Source of the DNA: a virus
Direction: 5' to 3' (one strand)
Length of the DNA: 38,361 bases
Virus record (IMG/VR): IMGVR_UViG_3300020222_002989
Span: 1 to 38,361 of that record
Shown: one piece after another, positions 23,378 to 30,599 of the stretch
How positions within the stretch are numbered: the first letter of the stretch is position 1
Layout of the letters: the number at the start of each line of letters is the position of its first letter
Position numbers and translations under genes: made by a program
Notes under the pieces: generated by a model
What the model was told of the DNA's origin: nothing
What the model saw: only the letters and a program-made list of their open reading frames with translations
Database searches by the model: none

Positions 23378-23406
23378 TTGACGTTCTCTCCACACACCTG
23401 TAAAAG
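23378..23406 (+). promoter_or_regulatory. Promoter of the glycan cassette
   Basis: TTGACG (23378-23383), 17-base spacer, TAAAAG (23401-23406), 29 bases before the ATG at 23436. CCTGT abuts the -10 as in the XRE and winged-helix promoters. The leader folds AGGAC-GGGAA-GTCCT (23418-23432), placing the purine-rich SD candidate in the loop. Confidence 0.55.
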
Positions 23407-23435
23407 AGAAGGACAGAAGGACGGGAAGTCCTGCG

Positions 23436-25535
23436 ATGAGACCCACGGTAGCCATTGCCTTCGAGCGTCAGGGTTGGAGCTTCTCGAACATCGGCAAGGC
23501 CCTCGTCCAGCGGCTTCAGGACGAGTTCCAGCTTGACTCCCGAGTCCACCTCGAGTTCGTTCGAGGTCCCTGCGACATCGTGGCGGCGCTCTGGTGGGGC
23601 TTTGCCCTCCGGCTGCAGGCCACCCTGAAGGCGCGGGCGTGCCTGCCCTGCGTGTACGACGCTTGGTCCTGGAGGAGCTCCGGGGATTCCCGGAAGCAGT
23701 TCGCCCTAACCCTGAAGCAGGCCACGGCCCTGGGGGTCGCCAACGAAGCGTTCCGGGAGGCGATCCGGTCGGAGTTCCCCACGGAGACGCGGGAGCTGGA
23801 GATCTTCATCCTCGAGGATGGCGTGGACACGGTGCTGTTCCCGCCCCAGGCATTCCCCACCAAGTTCATCGTGGGCTGGACGGGCAATTCGGCGGCGGTG
23901 ATCCCCGGGGCGCCCGAGCGGGGCAAAGGCCTGGCCTTGATCAAGGAGGCCTGCAAGCAGGCCAAGGTGGAGCTGGCCTACCTGGACGCGGCCGAGGGCG
24001 CGGACTGGCCGCACGAGCGGATGCACGAGTTCTACCGGGAGATCTCCGTCTACGTCTGCATGTCCGAAGAGGAAGGCACGCCCAACCCCGTGCTCGAGGC
24101 CATGTCCTGCGGAAAACCCGTGGTTTCCACCCCGGTGGGCCTGGTCCCCAAGCTGATCCAGTCCGGCGCCAACGGCTGGATCATCCCCCGAGAGGTCGAG
24201 GCTCTCGCCGAGCGGCTCCGCATCCTGAAAGAGGCCTCCCCGGGAACCCTGTCCCAGGTGGGTGCCCTGGCCCGGAAGGCTGCCGAACAGCACGACTGGA
24301 ACATCAAGGCCGAGGTCTGGAGGCAGACCTTCCGCTGGCTCCTCCAACGAGCCGCCCTCTCCGGCGGCCGGCAAGTCCCCATCGTGGTCCCCCAGAGGCA
24401 CATCCAGAGGATTCCCGCTCCCATCCGAGAACCCGAAGCTCTCTCCTCGAGACCAGAGACACTTCAAATCCAGGATCTTCCTGTACCAGAGCCCATACCT
24501 GCACCCACGCAGGTATCCATAGGGAAGAGACCTCGGGAGAAAACTCTCCTGGAAATCTCCGACATCCGCTTCCCCCGCCCGGTACTTCCCGTGGATGGGA
24601 TTCCCCGTGCTCTCCTGATCTCGGACCAGCCGGACTGGGCCTTCCGCCGGAACATGCTCGACCTGGCCGAGTACCTCCGGGACCGGGCACGCTTCGAGCA
24701 CTGGATGATCGCCGACTACCAGCGCACGGGGTTCGTCCCGGACATGCAGCGGCAGGATGGCGTGTTCTCGGTGTACCACCGCTGGGGCATCGACCGGCTC
24801 CTTCCCTGGAACCGGACCGTGGGCTCCCTCCGGGCAACCTGGTTCTGGCCCGAGCGGCCCGAGCCACCCGGAGAGCTGGAGTTCCAGATCGTGAACCAGT
24901 ACCGGGCCTTCCACGTCGTGACCTGGAAGAACTTCGAGGAGCTCCAGGAGCGATGCCCCAACGTCGTGTACCTGACCAACCCGGTCAACATGCGCCGGCA
25001 CCCCGAGATGACCCCCGTCCAAGGGGAGATCGTCTGCTCCTGGAACGGGAACGCCAAGCACTTCAGCCCCGACGGCAAGGATGTGAAGGGCTTCCACTCG
25101 ATCATCCGGCCCGCCTGTGAAGCGGCCAAGGTCAAGCTGGAGTACGCCGAGTACAACATCAAGAAGCTCTCCTTCGAGGAAATGCCCCGGTTCTACCTGC
25201 AGGCCAATGTGTGCCTGTGTATGTCTCTGTACGAGGGTGCGAGTAACAGTACGACAGAGGCTATGGCGAGCGGCCAGGCCTTGATCACCACGGACTGCGG
25301 GAACCACCGGGAGATCCAGGAGAGCCAGATCCGCGAGCTGGGAGACACGGGCATCGTGATCCTTCCCGATCGCACCCGGGAAGCCCTTGCCCAGGCCATC
25401 CTGGAGCTCAAGAAGGATCCGGCGCGGGTCCGCGCCATGGGCGAGATCAACCGGGAGGAGATCCAGAAGCGCTGGAGCTGGGACGCCTGGGCCGATCGAT
25501 ACTGGGATTTCCTGCAAAAAGCCTGGAACACGTAG
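23436..25535 (+). CDS. Double GT4-type glycosyltransferase
   Basis: A 699-residue protein made of two related glycosyltransferase halves. Half 1 (about 1-300) holds FIVGWTGNSAAVIPGAPERG, AYLDAAEGADWP and the GT4 nucleotide-sugar motif region VYVCMSEEEGTPNPVLEAMSCGKPVV. Half 2 (about 385-699) repeats this: SWNGNAKHFSPDGKDVKG, YAEYNIKKLSFEEMP, and VCLCMSLYEGASNSTTEAMASG. In GT4/GT-B enzymes the E-G-x-x-N/S-x-x-x-E-A-M-A/S block binds the donor sugar nucleotide; both copies keep the terminal E. A Pro/Arg-rich linker joins the halves. Two active sites could add two sugars in sequence, as chain-initiating or polymerising GTs do. First gene of the cassette, with its own promoter. Confidence 0.8.
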   Translation: MRPTVAIAFERQGWSFSNIGKALVQRLQDEFQLDSRVHLEFVRGPCDIVAALWWGFALRLQATLKARACLPCVYDAWSWRSSGDSRKQFALTLKQATALGVANEAFREAIRSEFPTETRELEIFILEDGVDTVLFPPQAFPTKFIVGWTGNSAAVIPGAPERGKGLALIKEACKQAKVELAYLDAAEGADWPHERMHEFYREISVYVCMSEEEGTPNPVLEAMSCGKPVVSTPVGLVPKLIQSGANGWIIPREVEALAERLRILKEASPGTLSQVGALARKAAEQHDWNIKAEVWRQTFRWLLQRAALSGGRQVPIVVPQRHIQRIPAPIREPEALSSRPETLQIQDLPVPEPIPAPTQVSIGKRPREKTLLEISDIRFPRPVLPVDGIPRALLISDQPDWAFRRNMLDLAEYLRDRARFEHWMIADYQRTGFVPDMQRQDGVFSVYHRWGIDRLLPWNRTVGSLRATWFWPERPEPPGELEFQIVNQYRAFHVVTWKNFEELQERCPNVVYLTNPVNMRRHPEMTPVQGEIVCSWNGNAKHFSPDGKDVKGFHSIIRPACEAAKVKLEYAEYNIKKLSFEEMPRFYLQANVCLCMSLYEGASNSTTEAMASGQALITTDCGNHREIQESQIRELGDTGIVILPDRTREALAQAILELKKDPARVRAMGEINREEIQKRWSWDAWADRYWDFLQKAWNT

Positions 25536-25559
25536 GCAGGACAGGCAGGACAGACGAGC

Positions 25560-26171
25560 ATGCCACGCAGCGCCAACTTCCAGCAGGACCTCCACACGAT
25601 GCCCCTGGAGTACCGGTTGGAAGGGGCATCCCACCAGTTCCAGAAGCACTGGTATCAGTTCCTGGCCAAGGAGCTGGAAGCGGCTCGGGAGATGGGCCCG
25701 CACGTCCTGGACGTGGGGGCATCCGACGGGTACGGCGTTCGCATCCTTCAGGAGGCGGGGTTCGCCTCCTCTGGCATCGACATCGCTCCGCTCCACGAGT
25801 CGGTGAAGAACACGGACATCTCCGCCATTCCCGGGGGGTCCTGGGATTGGGTCCTGGCCGTGGACGTCGTCGAGCACGTGGCGAACGACATCCTGTTCCT
25901 GCGGCACCTGCTCCGGGTGGCCAAGCGGGGGGCCTTCTTCTCCACGCCCAACTGGAACGTCTGCCGGGGGGCCAACCCGCACCACATCCGGGAGTATTCC
26001 CCCCAGGAGATCAAGGCCCTGATCCTCCTGCTGTGCTTGCACCACGACATCCGGGGCGTGCAGATCTACACGTCCGACGGGCAGAACGACGTGCACGAGC
26101 GCCTCGAGCTGCCCTTGCTGTTCCACCAGATGCAGGACGTCAACTTCGGCGTCCTGCTTCTCCTCGAGTGA
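25560..26171 (+). CDS. Class I SAM-dependent methyltransferase
   Basis: A 203-residue protein. Motif I is VLDVGASDG (49-57), followed by the motif II acidic GIDIA (72-76), and VLAVDVVEHV (98-107) is the motif IV region of the Methyltransf_11/23 group. NWNVC and HHIREYSP follow, a pattern seen in sugar/small-molecule methyltransferases of polysaccharide clusters. The substrate is not identifiable. It follows the double GT by 24 bases and precedes another methyltransferase gene by 17 bases. Confidence 0.8.
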   Translation: MPRSANFQQDLHTMPLEYRLEGASHQFQKHWYQFLAKELEAAREMGPHVLDVGASDGYGVRILQEAGFASSGIDIAPLHESVKNTDISAIPGGSWDWVLAVDVVEHVANDILFLRHLLRVAKRGAFFSTPNWNVCRGANPHHIREYSPQEIKALILLLCLHHDIRGVQIYTSDGQNDVHERLELPLLFHQMQDVNFGVLLLLE

Positions 26172-26188
26172 CCGGGAGGCGAAAGACC

Positions 26189-27103
26189 ATGTTCAAGGAC
26201 ATCCTGTGCCCCCTCTGCTCCCAGCCCCTCAAGCGGGTGGGCAAGGGCATCCAGTGCGCGACTCCGAGCTGCCCGGGCTCCAAGGGCGCGTGGTCGCTGA
26301 AGGACAAGGTCGTCTGCCTCACGGAAGACAGCGACGACGGGTTCGACACCCGCTGGCTGAACCATCCCCGGCCCCAGGCCCAGACGGAGCAGCACCTCCG
26401 AATGAAGACGGGCTGGGAGCCCAAAGACGTCGATGGGAAAACCATCCTGGACGCCGGCTGTGGCGTGGGCCGGTTCATCCAGGTGCTCCTGGCATGGGGG
26501 GCCAAGCACGTCGTGGGCGTGGACTGCTCTCCCACGGGGATTCAAGCTGCCCGGGAGAACCTCGCGGAGGCCATCCAGCAGGACCGCGTCACCCTGATCC
26601 GGGCCGACCTCACGCGGCCCTACCTGGCCCCCGGGTCCGTGGACATGGCCCTGTCCATCGGCGTCCTGCACCACACCCCGGACCCGGCCGGTGCCTTCCG
26701 GGTCCTGGCCAAGATTCCTCGAGAGTCCCTGGCCGTCTGGGTCTACACCAAGCACGTCTCCGACGACCGGTGGCTCCCCGTCCTGGAGATGTTCCACGAG
26801 ATCACCAAGGGCGTGCCCCCGCAGCGGCTGTACGAGATCTTCCAGCGACTGGCCCCCCGCGTGCGGGACGCCTACAACAAGGAATGGGGAGCCCTCCAGC
26901 AGATCCTGCGGGTCTCCAATCAGGAGGACGACTCCGCCTGCATCTCCGACACCATGGACTGGCACTCCCCCGAGTACAGGTCCTGGCACACCCCGGAGGA
27001 AGTCCGGGGCTGGTTCGCCGAGGCCGGGTACCAGGTGGACCGGACCGGAGAGTTCCCTGTGAGCGTCCGTGGATTCCGAGCCACTATGCCTGGAAAGGAG
27101 TGA
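26189..27103 (+). CDS. Zn-ribbon class I methyltransferase
   Basis: A 304-residue protein. The ATG at 26189 has an SD (GGGAGGCG) and removes an out-of-frame upstream extension. An N-terminal zinc motif (C7/C10 in CPLC, C23/C28 in CATPSC) is followed by motif I ILDAGCGVGRF (86-96), VVGVDCSP, and ALSIGVLHHTPDP, a standard Methyltransf_11 course. The C-terminal part (DTMDWHSPEYRSWHTPEEV and AEAGYQVDRTGEFPVSV) has the H-x-x-E-E-V-x-x-W-F-x-E-A-G form common in sugar methyltransferases. The N-terminal Zn module is frequent in nucleotide-sugar or LPS-type methyltransferases. Substrate unknown. Confidence 0.8.
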   Translation: MFKDILCPLCSQPLKRVGKGIQCATPSCPGSKGAWSLKDKVVCLTEDSDDGFDTRWLNHPRPQAQTEQHLRMKTGWEPKDVDGKTILDAGCGVGRFIQVLLAWGAKHVVGVDCSPTGIQAARENLAEAIQQDRVTLIRADLTRPYLAPGSVDMALSIGVLHHTPDPAGAFRVLAKIPRESLAVWVYTKHVSDDRWLPVLEMFHEITKGVPPQRLYEIFQRLAPRVRDAYNKEWGALQQILRVSNQEDDSACISDTMDWHSPEYRSWHTPEEVRGWFAEAGYQVDRTGEFPVSVRGFRATMPGKE

Positions 27104-27136
27104 CCTCCGGTGGCTGCGACAGGAGGTTCCTGCTCC

Positions 27137-28336
27137 ATGACGACGCACCTTCCCACGCTCCGGCTGTCCCAGACCATCGTGGTCCATCACTGGGGTCTCT
27201 GGGGGAAATGGCCAGAGACAGCAGACCTGGACTTTTCCGAAATCCTGTCCAAACGGTGGACGGAAGTGTACGACGTTCAGGGGATCCGGGTGGTCTTCAC
27301 GAACCGGTACGTCCCTGCCTATTACCCCTACGTCCATGCTGGAATCACGGACGTCTCGGCGCTCCCGGTGCCCCCTGGATGGATCGACAACCGGAAGACT
27401 CCTGACCCTCGTGTAGTTGATTCCTTCCTGCAGATCCTGGCCGATCCCCTGACGGACGTGATCACATGGCAGGGTCCTTTCCAGTGCTATCCGGAGGTCC
27501 TTCGCCGGGTCCGCGAGCTGGGCTGCCTGAACATCATCGCCACGGGAGATGACTGCCCCGGTTCCTCTGAGGCAAAGACCTTCCCCGTGGCTCCATACGC
27601 CGATGCGGCCTGCGTGGCAATGCTGGTCTGGGACTACACTTCTGGAGCCATGACCGAGGCCATGTACAAGGCACAGGGATGCCCTCGTGTGTATCCATTC
27701 GGGTCAGGCCACGTGGTCGGTCTCCCGGAGGCCTACGACAAGTCCGGAAACGCTGTGGAGGACAAGATTGCACGGGTCCTCGTAGGAGACTACGACTGGG
27801 ATCTCTGCTTCGTCGGATACGCAGGAGGAGGAAATCCTGTCCGGAGCACTGTCATTTCCGACCTGAACGGCATGCCCAAGGAGCAAGGAGACCTGCGCAT
27901 CGCCCTCCATGGCGTGGGCATGCGTGATGGAGAGCTCCCTGAGCGAGGCAGCTCTCCTGGAGGACCGGTGAGCCGGCTCTACCAGCGCTGCCTGTGTGGC
28001 GTGAACTTGCAGCAGAGCGGATTACTCAACACGCGCTTCGTGGACCTACCAGCCTGCGGCGTGGTGCAGATTCTCCACGACCGGCATCAGGAGCTGAAGC
28101 CCCTCGGCTTCGTACCAGGCGAGCACTACTTGCCTTTCGACGGGACCACGGCAAACCTCCTCGCCATTGTACGAGAGGCCCGGCGCATGCCGGGCCCCGA
28201 TCTGGCCCGACTTCTGCGCTCCGCAGCAAGGAAGGCAAGGGAGTTCCTCGCTGAATACACACTTCCTCAGGCAGTAGCCCGCGCCTGCGCGAATTACAAA
28301 GATCGATTTCCACACGAGCGCTTCCAGAACGAGTGA
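27137..28336 (+). CDS. CgeB-like glycosyltransferase
   Basis: A 399-residue protein. I chose the ATG at 27137 because AGGAGG lies 10 bases upstream; a GTG at 27110 has none. The C-terminal 110 residues hold the CgeB / Glyco_trans_1_2 signature: YQRCLCGVNLQQSGLLNTRF, DLPACGVVQILHD, then a D-G-T region and a long helix (ARLLRSAARKAREFLAEYTL). That block is the donor-sugar side of GT-B enzymes acting on spore or surface glycans. The N-terminal half has DVYDVQGIRVVFTNR-type strands and a TGDDCPGSSE loop. Target unknown; its neighbours make a surface glycan likely. Confidence 0.7.
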   Translation: MTTHLPTLRLSQTIVVHHWGLWGKWPETADLDFSEILSKRWTEVYDVQGIRVVFTNRYVPAYYPYVHAGITDVSALPVPPGWIDNRKTPDPRVVDSFLQILADPLTDVITWQGPFQCYPEVLRRVRELGCLNIIATGDDCPGSSEAKTFPVAPYADAACVAMLVWDYTSGAMTEAMYKAQGCPRVYPFGSGHVVGLPEAYDKSGNAVEDKIARVLVGDYDWDLCFVGYAGGGNPVRSTVISDLNGMPKEQGDLRIALHGVGMRDGELPERGSSPGGPVSRLYQRCLCGVNLQQSGLLNTRFVDLPACGVVQILHDRHQELKPLGFVPGEHYLPFDGTTANLLAIVREARRMPGPDLARLLRSAARKAREFLAEYTLPQAVARACANYKDRFPHERFQNE

Positions 28337-28345
28337 GGTCCTCTC

Positions 28346-29140
28346 ATGCCTGACACCGGATTCCTCCAGGGAAGGCAAGTCGTCGAAAAGCACGGGTTCC
28401 GCTGGTGGTTGCATCCTGATCAGCTCATCGACCTCTCGATCCAGAACCATCCGGGAGGCTGGGAGCACCCGACCACGGCCGCAGTCCGGCGGATCATCCA
28501 GCCGGGCTGGGTCTGCCTCGACGTGGGCGCCAACATCGGGTACTACACCGTGTTGTTCTCTTCGCTGGTCGGCGCGACCGGCCGCGTGATTGCCCTCGAG
28601 CCCATGGAAGAACCCATGCAGGTCCTCCGGGAGCACCTGCGTCTGAATCAGTGCGTGAACGTTCAGGATATCCAGGCCGGGGCAGACTGGATGGCCAGGA
28701 CGCACAAGGGAGACCTGGGCTTCGGATTCAGTTGGCCCGTGCAAGGTGCACGTGTCCTCCATGCCCCACGGGACCTCCAGTTCGTGACCATCGACGGACT
28801 CTGCTTCGACCATGCGGGAAGTCCGTCGCTCCCCAGTGTGAATCTGATCAAGATCGACGTGGACGGCTACGAACTCCGTGCCATCCTGGGTGCCACCCGT
28901 ACCCTCCTCCACTTCCGGCCGGTTCTGGTCCTCGAACTGTGCGAATACACCATGCGCCCCGTGGGCCTGGGGCACATTCCTAACAACACGCGACACGTGG
29001 ACACATTGGTGGACCTGCTCTCCTATCTAGGCTATCAGATCCAGGACGAGGAGTCCGGTCAGGCCTTGACCCCGGAGGGCATACGAGCCCAATGGGACCT
29101 GAACCTGCGGAGCATCAATGTCATCTGCATCCCGCAGTGA
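28346..29140 (+). CDS. FkbM-family methyltransferase
   Basis: A 264-residue protein. Motif I is CLDVGANIGYYTVLFSSLVG (57-76), then RVIALEP; the FkbM signature IKIDVDGYE (168-176) is present, with Asp in place of the more usual Glu in D-V-E-G. FkbM enzymes O-methylate sugars or polyketides and are common in polysaccharide and glycolipid clusters. It overlaps the next gene by 23 bases, so the two are coupled. Confidence 0.82.
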   Translation: MPDTGFLQGRQVVEKHGFRWWLHPDQLIDLSIQNHPGGWEHPTTAAVRRIIQPGWVCLDVGANIGYYTVLFSSLVGATGRVIALEPMEEPMQVLREHLRLNQCVNVQDIQAGADWMARTHKGDLGFGFSWPVQGARVLHAPRDLQFVTIDGLCFDHAGSPSLPSVNLIKIDVDGYELRAILGATRTLLHFRPVLVLELCEYTMRPVGLGHIPNNTRHVDTLVDLLSYLGYQIQDEESGQALTPEGIRAQWDLNLRSINVICIPQ

Positions 29141-30026
29141 CACGCAGGGCACGCAATTCGTCGGGATCTTGGCGCAAGAATGGTCCGGGGCCACCGTGTT
29201 GTCCTACATGCTGGACACACACGAGCGAATCTGCAGCGTGGGCGGACTGGAATGGTGGTACTGCTACAGCAAGCTACGGGCTCCGCAGGAGCCCAGCTAT
29301 CCAAGAGAGGCAGGAATAGGCTTCTCTACAGGTGCCGCAAGCATCTGTAATATCAAGTGCTGTCATGATGCGTATTGTCCCTACTGGGACGAGATCGGCT
29401 TCCAGCCCATCGACAAACTCTTGGCAGCAGTTGCCTCGACATTCCGTAAGCCGTTCATTGTAGACATGAGCAAAGGTCTCTTCTGGTACCAATGGCTCCT
29501 TCCACGAGGGCAGCCCACGAGCGCGTTTTTCATTTTACTGCACAAGGCACCGCACGCCTGGTACTCCTCGGCTGCACGCAACATCGCCCGTGGGGGAGGC
29601 TCTGTTGCCGAAATGCCATTGCGTTTGTTCTTGACCTGCGTTGATATCTACTGCGAATACTATAGGAGGGCAAGGGCGCTCCTCCTGGAGAATCCAAGGA
29701 TACCGTGTATTTCGGTTCCATACGAATCTTTACTCACGGACACGCAGGGCACGCTCGGAGACATCCTGGAATGGCTTGGCCTCCCCTGGGATCCCCATGT
29801 GCTACAATGGCACCTGGCAGATCACCATCTCATTGGGGGGAATGGTCCCCTCAAATACAAATACGAACGTGGCCTCGTAGAGGGAACCCGGAGGTCGGAT
29901 TACCTGGATGAAATGCCCATGGAAGCCCGTGCCTTTCTCCATGGCAGACCCGAGATTCAACAGTTGCTCCCCTTCCTGGGACGGAATCCTGATGGCAGCG
30001 CCATTGCACGGACCACGAGACTGTAA
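29118..30026 (+). CDS. PAPS-dependent sulfotransferase
   Basis: A 302-residue protein. The 5'-phosphosulfate-binding loop is EWSGATVLSYML (21-32), in the place of the usual S-R-S/G-S-T-L-L; the C-terminal block YESLLTDTQGTLGDILEWLG and LPWDP, then a HHLIGGNG segment, is the usual 3'-end of sulfotransferases (binding the 3'-phosphate of PAPS). Sugar sulfation is the likely role. The DNA here reads less GC-rich, with more A/T at third codon positions than its neighbours, which suggests later acquisition. It overlaps the FkbM gene. No PAPS synthesis genes are in the window, so host PAPS would be needed. Confidence 0.75.
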   Translation: MSSASRSDTQGTQFVGILAQEWSGATVLSYMLDTHERICSVGGLEWWYCYSKLRAPQEPSYPREAGIGFSTGAASICNIKCCHDAYCPYWDEIGFQPIDKLLAAVASTFRKPFIVDMSKGLFWYQWLLPRGQPTSAFFILLHKAPHAWYSSAARNIARGGGSVAEMPLRLFLTCVDIYCEYYRRARALLLENPRIPCISVPYESLLTDTQGTLGDILEWLGLPWDPHVLQWHLADHHLIGGNGPLKYKYERGLVEGTRRSDYLDEMPMEARAFLHGRPEIQQLLPFLGRNPDGSAIARTTRL

Positions 30027-30028
30027 AG

Positions 30029-30559
30029 ATGAAATTGCACCTCGGCTGCGGAACCAAATACATCCCCGGGTATGACCACATCGACGTCCTGGACCTGCCT
30101 CACATTCAGATCCGGCATTCCATCGACAGCTTGCCCATGATCCAGGACGAGTCCGTGGAAGTGATCTACGCCTGCCATGTCCTGGAGCACTTCCTCCGAC
30201 AGGAGGTCCCTCGAGTCCTCCAGGAATGGCACCGCATCCTTCGCACGGGAGGCATCCTCCGCCTGGCCGTCCCGGACTTCGCGGCGATCTGCCGGTGGTA
30301 CGTGCAAGGAGGCTCCCTGAAAGACGTGATGGGCCTCCTGTTCGGGGGACAAACCTATCTGTACAACTTCCATCACATTGTGTTCGATCATGTGAGTCTC
30401 CAGGAGCTCTTGCTCCAGGCCGGGTTCTCCCGGGTCCATGGCTACGACTGGAGAACCACGGAGCATGCCGACCTGGACGACTACTCCCAGGCGTACCTTC
30501 CCTACATGGACAAGGAGCACGGACTGCTCATGTCCCTCAACGTGGAGGCAGTCAAGTAA
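30029..30559 (+). CDS. Class I SAM-dependent methyltransferase (small)
   Basis: A 176-residue protein. It begins directly with a motif I KLHLGCGTKYIPGYDHID (2-19), then motif-like VIYACHVLEHF and a WHRILRTGGILRLAVPDF strand-helix, the standard course of the short methyltransferases found in glycan clusters. It starts 3 bases after the sulfotransferase stop, so it is co-translated. Substrate unknown. Confidence 0.75.
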   Translation: MKLHLGCGTKYIPGYDHIDVLDLPHIQIRHSIDSLPMIQDESVEVIYACHVLEHFLRQEVPRVLQEWHRILRTGGILRLAVPDFAAICRWYVQGGSLKDVMGLLFGGQTYLYNFHHIVFDHVSLQELLLQAGFSRVHGYDWRTTEHADLDDYSQAYLPYMDKEHGLLMSLNVEAVK

Positions 30560-30599
30560 GTTCTTGTCCTTCTTCGAGGAAATCCCTATCATCCTTTCC

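Noticed and set aside
23706-26126. Long minus-strand frame opposite the double glycosyltransferase
   Set aside because: Antisense shadow; the plus strand has glycosyltransferase and methyltransferase motifs.
27110-27136. GTG start at 27110 for the CgeB-like gene
   Set aside because: No SD precedes it, while AGGAGG stands at the proper distance from the ATG at 27137.
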